Shown: positions 9,401 to 17,351 of the stretch, piece after piece
Layout: each line of letters starts with the position of its first letter
Numbering within the stretch: position 1 is the first letter of the stretch
Source: a virus
Reading direction: 5' to 3' (one strand)
DNA length: 42,727 bases
IMG/VR virus record: IMGVR_UViG_3300046009_000477
Location: 1 to 42,727 of that record
Notes under the pieces: model-generated
Database searches by the model: none
The model's input: the letters and a program-made list of their open reading frames with translations, nothing else
Told to the model about the DNA's origin: nothing
Program-made: the position numbers and the translations under genes

Positions 9401-10696
9401 AGTCATTGCGTTTGGTGTAGCATACAAGGTAGACGCACCGAAAGCAATTTCTCTTTGCTGTCTTGCGTATTCAGCCATACCACCTTGAACAGCACCAAAA
9501 GTAAAGGATGCAGCAGTTCCTCGGATTAAACCAAAGTTCTTTACATAACTTGGCATGATACCAATAGGCATCTTATACAAGGTTTCTGCAGCATAGCCAG
9601 CTACCTTCATTGTTTTACTGGCTGCTCCGATAGCATCATATGCTTTTTTAAGACGCATGAATACGGATGTTCCGCCTAATGCACTTGTTACTGCACTAGT
9701 TGCACCTAGGGTAGCAACACCAGCAGCAGGCGTTCCAAATACAGAAGCTATACCAGCTAATCCTAATTCAGCAACAACCGATGGAATTGTATCGGGGCTA
9801 TTGATAACACCAGTTATAATTGTATCTCGGAATAGCCGACCTTTATCTAGTGTTGTTGGAGTATATGAAGCAGCTCGTCGCTGAAGATCTGTAATAGAAA
9901 GACGAGACATAATTCGCATAAAAGCTGCGTCTTCATTAGGAGCATCAGCAATTAAGTCAGCTGTGATTCCGTTTTCCAACAAACCTCTAGTTACAATCTC
10001 ATCAGAAAATTTAGAAGCAAACCAAGACTTAGAATCAAAGTTTGGATCAAACCTTGATAGTCTTTCTTCAATATCTTTAGTGTCACCCGCTAGTTCTCTG
10101 TCGGATAAAGAGATACCAAAAATTTCTTGAGCATCTAAAAGATCAATCCAGTTAAATCCTAACTTATCTTTTGCTTTCTTTTCTGCTTCAACATAAGCAA
10201 ACTTACTTGCAAGTTTTCTAATTAGGTTTTGGTTTTCTGTTAGTTGATCGACAGGAATAGAAGCAATATCTATTCCTTGCTCTGCCTCTAATAGTGTATT
10301 TAGTTCTTTTTGGTCTTGTGCTAAGGCTTCTTCTGTAAGTTCACTATCGCTCCATCTCCACGGAGTAAGAGGAGCTTTGCCTACTAACTGTCTTAATGCA
10401 GCACCCTTTAGTGGTTCATTAGCAATACCTAAGTACTGATCGGAAATACCAGTAAGGTTTCCTTCTAAAGTTCCAAGAGCTTGCTGAATAGCAAACCATT
10501 CATTATAGGTTTCTGTTTTCTTAGTTTCACCTCTGGTCCAATATAGTGGATCAGATATTTTTGAGCTATCTAAGAATTCTAAGTTATCTCCATCATATGC
10601 AGATAACACCTGTGCTGGTGTGTAAGCCTTAAGACTTAACAGGCCAGCACTAGGTCGGTCTTCAACTAAAGGAAAACCTTGTGTGTAATTAAACAT
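425..10696 (-). CDS. Giant ejection (internal virion) protein, 3423 aa, gp16-like position
   Basis: Largest gene in the window, about 2.6 times T7 gp16. ATG at 10696 follows AAGGATATGA. From the N-terminus: a helical region; small-residue-rich hydrophobic stretches at about 302-346 and 437-466 that could insert in membranes; a charged coiled-coil-like region (about 600-800); a zinc-peptidase motif HELGH at 934-938 with candidate third ligand E994/E995; two segments resembling sigma-factor regions 2 and 4 (about 1440-1525 and 1573-1625); proline-rich linkers near 1699, 2089 and 2280-2305; and a long helical C-terminal third with a hydrophobic segment near 3189-3206. I see no lytic transglycosylase motif of the sort T7 gp16 carries. 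By size, architecture and position after gp14/gp15-like genes it is inferred to be packed in the capsid and ejected into the host. The mix of domains also resembles phage polyvalent proteins. Role confidence is moderate; the ORF itself is certain. Confidence 0.8.
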   Translation of the reverse strand: MFNYTQGFPLVEDRPSAGLLSLKAYTPAQVLSAYDGDNLEFLDSSKISDPLYWTRGETKKTETYNEWFAIQQALGTLEGNLTGISDQYLGIANEPLKGAALRQLVGKAPLTPWRWSDSELTEEALAQDQKELNTLLEAEQGIDIASIPVDQLTENQNLIRKLASKFAYVEAEKKAKDKLGFNWIDLLDAQEIFGISLSDRELAGDTKDIEERLSRFDPNFDSKSWFASKFSDEIVTRGLLENGITADLIADAPNEDAAFMRIMSRLSITDLQRRAASYTPTTLDKGRLFRDTIITGVINSPDTIPSVVAELGLAGIASVFGTPAAGVATLGATSAVTSALGGTSVFMRLKKAYDAIGAASKTMKVAGYAAETLYKMPIGIMPSYVKNFGLIRGTAASFTFGAVQGGMAEYARQQREIAFGASTLYATPNAMTDYNFSLVARSALESGAAFGAVFGLGGGLLRSGVGALKNRMSGVLIDPVTGVRNIADQRFTFESTPLGNTIDNIRNFVGKEERALIDAPVPDQLAAESILNKTEVTTDTLVSRTEARVDRVETREAARSPDAARATPEDAGTRRYEGETIPEYVARVAPNRAIRNIYEIMSEVARRTPTEGSLRLIESSEQFDNMSIQDQMRVLFNSKKVLEDAKKAETDSVGLPKERERLYDELEKSRKSWFARLKKKLPKAAFKALKEELEENKKASGKRLPDLLKEARNTGKTAAERKAASDELAARLLETASAMAAAPDREAAIRSTVPPEVLDSLEAAVVEQHLTGTISDETADSIIKNIAGEEVETKLSPLNRVARAAKNAITVAKISPDRVKKIKAIIKDPDSFVSVIDGDKDNALRFFDFVNELVLNDMISEIDRNLLLASTVHLNFSSKAFNIQFAVESVLENGKIQPDIVGIFRRRNNSIVMNSDFTGTTASIKRRRAKTLLHELGHAYFAHEASGANYLDALRLYNKTILTSGVELMRVRPETTDPLLDSAFLGQYHMQNAEEMFVQTFSQILFTEAEAAINTFSPPQVSRARNVLDKLATNITLAAAMFNKSDYYNAAKDIIDSITEVDSKLKDRVSMPTLARTYSKLYPMFDTVTDAAEYNKKIDAEFPNQDMKPYHLNQAEVDLFAKTKGDPSFIIAMTIMKADRRSFIDANGNFTKSLVDLVKTYNDYKTTQLTSMQIKIAFLVGSLDYKKIEALDKFDRLDFIKDELFSVYSRTIFKGKSKRTLVPATYEDLDALKNLDTMDYLDPTGNSVPYAVGFFGTSGETLINAIASTQPKGKALVADALSADDVAKLVEAMRTDAALTTNLIDRLRIYLDNIGLPELANVVTEVNHLAYIERLKTEGMLDVEPSTPIWPNKEVANTSLALMLKEKLSVEQIKVILKANLSSSTYSYITNKYSTPKKLLGAVSKLIDEDGLVFNQDSQRWGIKLTSAKPKVTVEAQAQAISLETTVLTKDNLMKVIARIGEKYSRGTDTDEYFTEALASMMMPREQAKELGGVAGNLELILSKIENGSLATVKDFVNYIHATANNLRKNQQKKAPEVKATAADRIVTTKKDIRFTILSEALAFNTATQGRLLTPQEIELIRVFNESSSMAEAGAKLKRSARTAGNYRAKLIAKITDVFEQASIRLDSDRTAITAALNKYFDTVASVVDKAKPDTEKKVTSKVTEAKSKPEKSPVEAGARMAQTAALAEKLRNKNPDPVPVPVPANTEAVLYKVTDEVTGNEPEKVLRPSEQADAIIHGSQTAAKEAVAFTPKKPLGMDFGTSQELASQPEKLAGVLRSASRLGFDALVFKDGSVIPINIEELPVVGKTVIKKEPDAPAEVEITTVDKTPVLNVISKPRQPAQPKARKESFPVKVVKKKVLQTKPKSKGGSKTKLSDLKKELLTSFKTRKERIDHLVKLGYAKVFNTDSGNTPFVLLEDRLTVVINVKGKDIPFYISTGLGGKKDVAAGQWYPFFGMTEDNSWFIKLTGKEINDVYGSPELKAVKELLDESFGNLDDEMQQLPMGNTLEEMRSIRSEFYKETGLDGVLAQNKKAVDSLSTLLKTLNTSGIKKGDPYNKVKAFIDSVVKEISEGKELEAPSVTPSTPRIPTPPKREVPVEPIESDLVKTPETDVVERKTNDDPALLRQAGMDSNFLKTFIKKYWESKIEADSGTTMTPMFKNMWAHFVNVNQYIADANKRVLGDDIMDKFWKAVDRLRTESLLRKVTEGPAGKKPLTYRQMLEKAAEEIKVDGKSDFVIPLLPEEIKFVKVNAEGDYRLSARSKKAKDIIDAAGEDPKLPGPPRADVIIREGEGQPELPIKIEEEPPTPKEKIIDSKINQSEAGASRLLRFNNMVGAIFGGNQRDSKSWWEDLMNKSTNATQGTSALGKTIRSTVDRLSFASRFFDDTRTQTAHLVGAGKTAFKTAMQLRSEEGRLMTRIFREYARLHNIVPRMTNDVRAKLDMYVYESLYKNRQPNKADLVALGVPVHLAQEVAKQASMLIKSSQIANRNILELETQTGRMSIVDENGNPVSHLTYAPVQLDHEGLARLDQNSRAALINAMVTARTNRKLNDPMLDMNTMIVMGWLDVAFDDDAKTLSVFAPDRTIKYSESANMFSNDTLLKLFDSEIKKEGITGRKSEILRLLRKSNPEKFFVLEFDDKYVIYRVPEKVTDLAPADKAKYVEAIKGNTAMYTDRWRTILNNKNLIEREMKEILKFKTKQYPYNNPDDFHSVAKQPFFKIDPEGKTALPIRGLTPEEVLSTPETRAVLRTNLSESYFYFLKGRYFELAFQRELDRMFGQTGITILDVFDYVEKASYEDFDRIAELAGWTPEQLSYAQKNLAEGIKRLREEYQFNADTLPYLNSETGYLARVGLAAIRFKFSAGYGISAFAETMVELAKQSPELYSVPVNVIKAMRYVFADYRLSKRKLLESDIGDMTFILENFRTDFANRFMGEIGYGAFRSDSRLGTKVANSVLNIRDAQGIIETSTRTFEEAGKWMQSIGSLQSITNGTRALAKQRIQRLIWKYMKKGSIEKLFDALQESLTADELAALKKAAASDSKAEAALWKKFAGIARHEAKFGDPNEAALFLKYGLSTKEQIAHLRWAMEKAGHRDGRINIFNISDIYEDLRDNPVDGFDPEVLASAISAYAHMVEDLIIKTSTSELKGLNKVTSLDSRSTFGRMFYALTSWVRAYQDNVILDFGSRSTVKYIASGIFLYAAMDTIIGLFKEWLAGRETEDIMQEFEDQPSQFVLRGVSRIPFLGIANGLVEAGASAISGMTGGSYQYYGVPLMPAGAGASMSAIQGIYYNLSDITSDAIMKREANLKALSGLFGAETLINRSPLAIPARMLETNNAFQEADAIQKYLELVHRNPYPYMDKAASRVKPVGIENVVTPRNLDLERQQYLKDLEKRQKQQSLIRPPAIGFNDQKGVSGILGDILGQSE

Positions 10697-10734
10697 TCAT
10701 ATCCTTTCTGGGGGTTCTCACGCCATAAACAGGA

Positions 10735-13700
10735 TTATTGTTGTAACATTATAGCGGGTACTTGTTCTCTTGGTTGAGTAATCTGTAAGAAGAGCTGCTG
10801 TCTAAACTTTTCTCGTTCAGTTAGTGGACTAGTTCTAGAACTAAACAGCATAGATTTAGCTTGCTCAATCCTATCTTTTTTAGTTTTTAATACAGTAAAA
10901 TCTGTAGGAGCTTGTTGATCTTTATTGGCATGATCTATGATTAACTTATAACCACTGCTTCTAGCTTGCTCAATACTCAATTCATCAGGCTTAAACATAT
11001 AGTACTGATTACCTTTAGCAAATAAATTGTAACCAGTACTGACATAAGCATCGACACCATCAAAGAATCTTACAGTGCTAGGCTCATACAGCACAACTCC
11101 TTTTTCTTTTCCTTCTTGTCCTAAGAAAGCAGTAAAGGGGGAGTTAGTAGCTTCAGCTAAAGATACTTTTCTTCCGGCATCTTGCTGATCGTTTTGCTGA
11201 TAATTTCGCATAGCTCTAAAGATATAACCAACATAATCTCTATTGGTTTTAGCGCCTTGCTTTACAGCCTTATCAAATAGCTTTCGTAGATTTGTTCGTG
11301 AGAAAACTGTTTTGTTTTCTTCATACATTACTGTTCCGTCTTTATCTCTAGCAACTTCGTATAGCAACGGAACAACATCTTTTAATGAAGGATCTGCTTT
11401 AACAGCTTCCTGAATAGCTTGACTATTGATGATTCTAAAATTATCAGCTGCTTCAAAGGTAGTTAATGGAGCATCAGCATTACCTACAGGATTAAAGTCA
11501 AGTGGTAGATATCGTTCATTTGTCACATTGATTACATCTTGGGCTGACAAGGGACCAACATTTGGAGGTCGTTCTGTAGAATAATCTACATATCTAATTG
11601 CTGGCTTACCTCGTTTAGCATCTAAGTATTTACTAATACTAAGATTGAGTCTATACTGATCCATTCCTTGGGTATCTGTTTCAGCTTTGATAAACATTAT
11701 TGGAGTGTTGTCATCTAGCTTTGGAGAGAATGCTCCGAAGTTTCTTTGTGAGTCACCAACAATAAACGGAAAGTAGTCTTTACCAGACTTTCCTTTTAGC
11801 TGTCTAATCTTTAATGGAATACCACCAGTAGGTGCGCCCATAAAACTAAACATAGCTGGATTAGTATCAAACTCTAAGACAGCGTTATCAGAGCCATCAT
11901 TAAAATCAGTATCATCCCATACTTGTTTAGCAGCTGCTAATCTGTCTTTAAATTCGGCAACCGTGTTCTCTCTACCTTCGATTACAACTTTACCTGTTTG
12001 TTCCATTGCAGCAGGAGAAGAAGCAACAGCCATTCTTAAGATTTGACCAAAGGTTAAAGGAGCTTGTGTTCTAGCTGCCACTCTAGCTTTTGTTTTTGGA
12101 TCTTGGCTTACAGTTACTGCAGCATCGTAGATTGCTTCAAACACTTCTAAATCAACTTGTGGGTTGATTCTTCTGGCAGTATCAAAAGCAATTTGTTTTT
12201 CATCTGCTGCGTTTCTGTTAGTTGCCCACTGAGTTTCATATAGATATGAATTAGCAATAACACCATCAACAATATTTGGATCTTCTTTAGCAGCCTCTTG
12301 TAGTTCTGGAAGATCCTTTAGCATCATTGGATCTTCTTTAATAAGTTGTCTTGCTTTATTAACATGACCCAATCCGCGAGAGTAAACAATAAGAGGACTT
12401 CCTGTGTTTGGGTTTTGAGTTACAAAGTATCCTTCGGTAGTGATTACTTCTTTAAAGATACGCTTCATTGTTTCTTCTTTTAACTCTGGGTCGTTTGCGT
12501 ATAAAGATGGATTTGAATCCATCATTGTAGAAACCCGAGCTAAAGCATAAACCAATACAGGGTTGTCTTGTAGTAAAGCAGATGCAGTTAATCCGTCTGT
12601 ATCAGTTAAATCATATGGACCTTTAGTAAGACTAAGTGCATTGTCTTCAACAGGAAGTTCGTATTGCTGAGCAATTTCTGTTAGGGTTGTTGTTAGCTCT
12701 TTATACTTAGCAACTTCAGTTGGCCTTGTAGCTACACCAGCAATTGTAGGACTTAAACGAAGCTTTTGAATTGCTGTTGCGTTTGTTCTTAGCACATCTC
12801 TGTTTAATCCAGTAATGCTTGGCATGCTGTCTTTACGACCACCATTAATAAAGTGTTGCCGTAGCATTGAAAGCATTAACCTATCATCTTCTTCTAGACC
12901 GCTCAATCCACTGATAGTTTGTGTTGCTGTATGATCTGGTAACTGAGCTAATGCAATAGCTGTATAAGCAGTTAATCCTGCATTAAGCTGTGGATTCTTT
13001 GCTGCTTGCTTAAGTGCCCCTTCAAAGAATGTTGTTGGTTGACCACCAGCACTAAGTACGGCAGAGCTGTCACCATAAGCTTCTTGATCAATCCTGAAAG
13101 CAAGTTCTAATTGTTTTTCAGGAAGGGCTTCAAGAGCTTCGGGAATTAAAACCCAATTGTTGTTTTCATCTTTCTGAACAACAGGAGTTTCCACCCCGTT
13201 AATCATTGCTGTGTAAGGAACAGTTGGAGTTCCATCTTCAGTTTCTTGGAAACCAATAATTGGATACCCATCTTTGGTTGGGAGTGGAGCGTTACCAGTA
13301 AGAGCAAGAGGCTCTAGTTTATCTGGTCGCTTTCCAATATCAGAATTCTTCCATGAACCAAACTCAGACTTTTCTTTTTCAAGTCCGTTTACTACTCGCT
13401 GTGTATCATAAAGCAAACGACTAGATCGTGTATCGAAATCTCTCAGAGAGTTTCGTGCAGTTAGAGCTAGTCGTTGATAAGCCATACCATATTTTTTAAT
13501 ATCAAACTCGTCTGCAAAGTATTCATTTGTTTCTAGTGCTGTGCCTGATTCAGATAAAAACTTATCACGAAGTTCAATAATTTTAGCGTTTACATTATCA
13601 ATGCTTTGCTGTGGAGTAATCCGCTTAGCTGGATCTTTAGAATATAGTGCTGTGCTTTGCTCATTATAAAAAGTGTTTAGTTCACTTTCATACTTATCTT

Positions 13701-13950
13701 TTAATTCTTTAACAGCATTGCCTTTAGATTCAATCAGATAATTCAAAGTGTTTTCAAACAAAGTACTTGCTGTCTTTGCAGCTTCAGCTCCTAACGCCTC
13801 CCATGCAATGCCGGGATCAACGGTGTAGATGGGCTGACCAAATACAACCTGACCCTCTTGATATACCTGTGCTTGCTGAGCTGGAGGTACAAAGGTAGCC
13901 TGTGGACCCTGCTCAAATACTGTCTGCTGTAGCGGTACTATTTCAGCCAT
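10735..13950 (-). CDS. Large internal virion (ejection) protein, gp15-like position, 1071 aa
   Basis: Intact ORF. The frame can be extended five codons upstream to a TTG at 13965, but ATG at 13950 is preferred because GGAGAAAA lies at ideal distance and the first residues then read MAEIVPLQQTVF. The start overlaps the stop of the preceding 347-aa gene by 8 bases (ATGGCTGA). The protein is soluble, mostly helical, with a glutamine/proline-rich N-terminus and no recognised catalytic motif. It sits between the gp14-like/347-aa pair and the giant gp16-like gene, which matches the gp14-gp15-gp16 order of T7 core proteins. It is therefore inferred to be part of the ejected core or trans-envelope conduit. 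Sequence alone does not identify the family. Confidence 0.65.
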   Translation of the reverse strand: MAEIVPLQQTVFEQGPQATFVPPAQQAQVYQEGQVVFGQPIYTVDPGIAWEALGAEAAKTASTLFENTLNYLIESKGNAVKELKDKYESELNTFYNEQSTALYSKDPAKRITPQQSIDNVNAKIIELRDKFLSESGTALETNEYFADEFDIKKYGMAYQRLALTARNSLRDFDTRSSRLLYDTQRVVNGLEKEKSEFGSWKNSDIGKRPDKLEPLALTGNAPLPTKDGYPIIGFQETEDGTPTVPYTAMINGVETPVVQKDENNNWVLIPEALEALPEKQLELAFRIDQEAYGDSSAVLSAGGQPTTFFEGALKQAAKNPQLNAGLTAYTAIALAQLPDHTATQTISGLSGLEEDDRLMLSMLRQHFINGGRKDSMPSITGLNRDVLRTNATAIQKLRLSPTIAGVATRPTEVAKYKELTTTLTEIAQQYELPVEDNALSLTKGPYDLTDTDGLTASALLQDNPVLVYALARVSTMMDSNPSLYANDPELKEETMKRIFKEVITTEGYFVTQNPNTGSPLIVYSRGLGHVNKARQLIKEDPMMLKDLPELQEAAKEDPNIVDGVIANSYLYETQWATNRNAADEKQIAFDTARRINPQVDLEVFEAIYDAAVTVSQDPKTKARVAARTQAPLTFGQILRMAVASSPAAMEQTGKVVIEGRENTVAEFKDRLAAAKQVWDDTDFNDGSDNAVLEFDTNPAMFSFMGAPTGGIPLKIRQLKGKSGKDYFPFIVGDSQRNFGAFSPKLDDNTPIMFIKAETDTQGMDQYRLNLSISKYLDAKRGKPAIRYVDYSTERPPNVGPLSAQDVINVTNERYLPLDFNPVGNADAPLTTFEAADNFRIINSQAIQEAVKADPSLKDVVPLLYEVARDKDGTVMYEENKTVFSRTNLRKLFDKAVKQGAKTNRDYVGYIFRAMRNYQQNDQQDAGRKVSLAEATNSPFTAFLGQEGKEKGVVLYEPSTVRFFDGVDAYVSTGYNLFAKGNQYYMFKPDELSIEQARSSGYKLIIDHANKDQQAPTDFTVLKTKKDRIEQAKSMLFSSRTSPLTEREKFRQQLFLQITQPREQVPAIMLQQ

Positions 13951-14986
13951 TGTTATTTTCTCCAAGCATATTGCCGTATTTGCTCATTGCTGTGTAGATA
14001 GTCTGAGCAAGGTCTTGATAAGTCTTAACTCTCTTTGCAGAGATTTCCCCCTTTAAGCCACGGAGAATTTCTTCTTGTGGGTTTGATTCAGGATTCATTG
14101 AGAAAGCTTCGCCCCAACGATCAAGCGTAAACTTACCGTCCTCAAGCATACGACTCGCCATCTTAGCGGACATCTGCTCTTCCCGGTTGATTGTGCTTTG
14201 GTTGGTATAGATCTTTCGTTCAACAGCCTGCTTAAAGTAAGGTGTTGTTGTTTCTTTAATTCGTAGTTGTTCTTCAGCAGAGGGCGCTCCATAAGGATCA
14301 TCCGATAGGATTTCATTCCTACCTTTGATTGCAAAGCTTGGTACAAACTCTTTGCCATTCTTATAGACCCCAACTCTACCGTTTATAACAGCACCAATAT
14401 CAAGAAGATTCATTTGCTCAAGCCGAACCATGTCGGCAGTATGATCCTCAATAGAAACATCGGGATCAAGTTGAGCGTTGGCTAGGAATACATTGGATCT
14501 AACCTTGACATCTTCTTCGTATACCTTGGTTGCCTTGCTATAGTTGGCATTGGCAACAACGGTAGATAGCTTGGCTAGCTCTGGTTCCAGCACAGGCTTA
14601 ACCCATTCTGGGGCATTAGCTAGTTGGTTGCGTAGATAGAACTCTTTACGAGACACACCAGAAATCTGGTTTAGTTCTCTGGAGGTTATGTTAATGTAGT
14701 CTTGCTTAGTGCCCTCTAGACCCCTAGGATTAATCTTCTGGTACTGATTCCAATAAAAGTTCTTAGCTTCTGGAGTCATACCAGCGATATCGACAGTCTT
14801 CTTAAAGTAACCAAACTGGTTATCCTTGTTATTAGGATACATCTTGGAAGCCAAGTCAGTAACTTTTTTAATTTGGTCGATCTCTTTGTTAATGATCTGT
14901 TTATTTGGGTCTTCTTCGATTGGGGTAATTGATACAGCTTGCTTAGCGATTTGGGCTAAGGATTGATAGAGATCTTTTGTAGTCAT
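13943..14986 (-). CDS. Putative internal virion protein, 347 aa
   Basis: Complete ORF whose ATG overlaps the stop of the 221-aa gp14-like gene by 4 bases (ATGA) and whose stop overlaps the next gene start by 8 bases, so the three are translationally coupled. The product is hydrophilic and helix-rich, without signal peptide or membrane segment. Residues about 60-130 contain many aromatic and Asn/Lys residues. No catalytic motif was recognised. By context it belongs to the ejection/core module; it may be the N-terminal part of a gp15-like function that is split over two genes here. Family assignment is inference only. Confidence 0.6.
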   Translation of the reverse strand: MTTKDLYQSLAQIAKQAVSITPIEEDPNKQIINKEIDQIKKVTDLASKMYPNNKDNQFGYFKKTVDIAGMTPEAKNFYWNQYQKINPRGLEGTKQDYINITSRELNQISGVSRKEFYLRNQLANAPEWVKPVLEPELAKLSTVVANANYSKATKVYEEDVKVRSNVFLANAQLDPDVSIEDHTADMVRLEQMNLLDIGAVINGRVGVYKNGKEFVPSFAIKGRNEILSDDPYGAPSAEEQLRIKETTTPYFKQAVERKIYTNQSTINREEQMSAKMASRMLEDGKFTLDRWGEAFSMNPESNPQEEILRGLKGEISAKRVKTYQDLAQTIYTAMSKYGNMLGENNNG

Positions 14987-15648
14987 TTGTTACCTCCATC
15001 GCCGCCACCATACTTTAGTTGTGCGTCATAACCAGCAGCAAAGCCTTGGATGCCTGCACTAATGAGTCCAGTTGTTAGAGCGGAGCTAGCAGAATTTACA
15101 ATACCACCAGTTGATGGTAGGTAAGTTACCTGATTGGGGAACATGGTGTCGGCTCTCTGAGCCAAGCGACCAGCCTGCTGTGTTTCAATATCCCGATAGG
15201 CATTACGATAGGTAGTCTTCATGGCTAGCATGTTCTTGCCTAGAGCTTCCATGTTCTGTCGGAATAAGGCTCTGGCTGTGCCACTATCGCCACCAATACC
15301 CTTACCTTGCATAGCGGTAAGGAATGCAGCATTGGCTAGATTGGTTTGCTTGCTAAGGGTTCCCTTTTGGTTTTGGAAGTTGCGGTCTAGGTAGACTTCC
15401 GCAATGGCTCGTTCCTTGTTTGCAGCTTGCTGAACCTGAACATTACGCTCAAGTGCGGCTTGGTACTGCCTAAGTTGGTTTCGGTTCTGTGCTTCTGTTT
15501 GCCATTTGTTTCTAAAGTTTTCATTACGCTGCTGAATTAGTTGGGCCTGATATTGAGCTTCAGCTTGCTTTGATGCACCAAGGGCACTAAATACACCCTG
15601 AACTAAAGACAAGCCACCCATCGTCAGAGAGACAGGATCTATCGCCAT
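14983..15648 (-). CDS. Internal core protein, T7 gp14-like, 221 aa
   Basis: The N-terminus (MAIDPVSLTMGGLSLVQGVF) is a hydrophobic glycine/alanine-rich stretch followed by a long Gln/Ala/Asn/Arg-rich helix (about 30-170). The C-terminal part (about 178-208) is again small-residue-rich and hydrophobic. This hydrophobic-helix-hydrophobic layout, with QAEAQYQAQ and NKERAIAE segments, is typical of gp14-type core proteins (T7 gp14 is 196 aa), which insert in the outer membrane during ejection. The start overlaps the end of the large terminase gene by 10 bases. Finding it directly after the terminase instead of before the fiber gene is a rearrangement relative to T7. Confidence 0.72.
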   Translation of the reverse strand: MAIDPVSLTMGGLSLVQGVFSALGASKQAEAQYQAQLIQQRNENFRNKWQTEAQNRNQLRQYQAALERNVQVQQAANKERAIAEVYLDRNFQNQKGTLSKQTNLANAAFLTAMQGKGIGGDSGTARALFRQNMEALGKNMLAMKTTYRNAYRDIETQQAGRLAQRADTMFPNQVTYLPSTGGIVNSASSALTTGLISAGIQGFAAGYDAQLKYGGGDGGNK

Positions 15649-17330
15649 TTGTTTTGCCTTTTTAAAATTGAACTTCCAAAGCCATTTGTCTTTGGGGTCT
15701 TTCCATTCAATAGGATAGCACCGGAGATGCGATCACCCAATAGGGCAATACCTCGACGGTTACTCATCCATTCCTTGATCTGAGCTTTGTATTCTTCTTG
15801 TTGCTTCTGTTCCATCTCACGGTCTGGATCTATTGCTAGAGCATCAGTCCAATAAGAAACAGCAGCAGCAAGAACATCCACTCGGTCATCGTGCTTTAGT
15901 GCCCCACGCTTTTCTTGCAGGCGTGTGATTTGAATCTGGTTTTCCTTATCCTGAATAGCCTGAGTATCAATGACCAGCCGATGCTGAGCCATTACTGGTT
16001 CTAGGATGGAAAGGATTCGGGCTTCCTTTTGACCGGATACCTTGTATTCTTCTATAGCAACCTGACCGCAGTTCTGAGCGATAACTGGCGATAGCACTTT
16101 TCCAAACATGCCGTCACCATAGTTAGACTCAAAGCGGATTAAATTAATGTCGTATTGGTTTACGAGCTTGCAGATTTGCTTAAGGGTGGGTGTATCATAG
16201 CCTCCCTGAATTCCTGTGAGTTCATGTGTGACAATGTAGCCGTGGGCAAAAGACGCAATACAGATTGCAGTCTCGTCCGCACCGCGACCTGAAGGGTCGA
16301 TAAACATGGCCGTCTGTGTATACGGGACAAACTTAGGTTCGATATGCATTGGTTCATAAACCAAATCTCCCTTCATTCCAAACGAGGATACTCGCTTGTT
16401 TACTTCGCTTTTAGCATGAACAACCTTTACTGGAAAAACTTCTGGATCTACATCCAACACAATTAGATCTTCCAATCGTAGTGGATATTTCTTTTGATCC
16501 GCAGAAGAAGTCATCAACCGATAGTGCAAGTCAAAGTTGGTAGGACCAATCTTGGCTTCAATCTCAGCCAGCTTTTCTGTGGGAAATCTTTCTGGTTGTG
16601 TAGATTCTCCTGCCTCAATACCAAGATTAAGAATATAAGAATCAACATCTTCTGTTTCTTCTATGCTACCTAAGTCTGGCATGACTGCAGGGAACTTGAT
16701 AATTTTGTAGATACCACCAAGCTTATTATACACGGAGTCTTTGGACTGTGGTGTACCTAGGAATCTAACTTGGGTATCGTCGTGCTTGTTAATTACATTC
16801 TCCAACTCCAGACATCTTTCCCATAGTTTTTCTCTAGCCTGTGGACTGTCTGAGTTTTCTGGAATCTCAATATCATCACAAATAATCTTGTCTGCGTGTA
16901 GACCTGTGATCTGGCTAGTGATGCCTCGGGCAGTCATGGACAAGTCCTGTCCAAACTTAGTCCTAGCATGTACATTAAAACCAAATGCAGAGTCTTTATC
17001 AAACTCTTGGGGTTCCAGATATTTCATGTAAGGAACCTGAGTTAGAATGGCACGGGTCTGGCTGATAAACTTAATAGCCTTATCTGCTGCCGCTGAAAGT
17101 ACAAGTATTGTAGTATTGTGATCCTTCAGAAGGAGCCACGATGCGTAGCATGCCATGATAACGGACTTGCCATCCCCTCGGCCTGCCTGCAATATAAAGT
17201 TATTCGGACCTTCCTGCAGCCTATTAGCCATAGCGTACTGCTTGGGGGTGGGTTCCCCTAGGCCCAGATACTTAAAACTAAAGTAGAGGTGATTTCTGAA
17301 GTCCTCTACGACTTCCTTGGGAGCCTGCAT
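15639..17330 (-). CDS. terL: Terminase large subunit, T7 gp19-type, 563 aa
   Basis: ATP-driven DNA packaging motor and headful/concatemer nuclease. Walker A is GRGDGKS at 50-56; the Walker B strand IICDDIE is at 149-155. The C-terminal RNase H-like nuclease shows its acidic residues in MFIDPSGRGADETAI, RFESNYGDGMFG and LKHDDRVDVLAAAVSYW. Length is close to T7 gp19 (586 aa). AGGAGG lies 8 bases before the ATG. The gene is preceded by a terminator and an extended -10 promoter candidate, so it may have its own transcript. It works with the small terminase encoded just upstream and the portal at 38.6-40.2 kb. Confidence 0.95.
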   Translation of the reverse strand: MQAPKEVVEDFRNHLYFSFKYLGLGEPTPKQYAMANRLQEGPNNFILQAGRGDGKSVIMACYASWLLLKDHNTTILVLSAAADKAIKFISQTRAILTQVPYMKYLEPQEFDKDSAFGFNVHARTKFGQDLSMTARGITSQITGLHADKIICDDIEIPENSDSPQAREKLWERCLELENVINKHDDTQVRFLGTPQSKDSVYNKLGGIYKIIKFPAVMPDLGSIEETEDVDSYILNLGIEAGESTQPERFPTEKLAEIEAKIGPTNFDLHYRLMTSSADQKKYPLRLEDLIVLDVDPEVFPVKVVHAKSEVNKRVSSFGMKGDLVYEPMHIEPKFVPYTQTAMFIDPSGRGADETAICIASFAHGYIVTHELTGIQGGYDTPTLKQICKLVNQYDINLIRFESNYGDGMFGKVLSPVIAQNCGQVAIEEYKVSGQKEARILSILEPVMAQHRLVIDTQAIQDKENQIQITRLQEKRGALKHDDRVDVLAAAVSYWTDALAIDPDREMEQKQQEEYKAQIKEWMSNRRGIALLGDRISGAILLNGKTPKTNGFGSSILKRQNKWR

Positions 17331-17351
17331 ATGGTTGCCTCCTAGGGCGGC

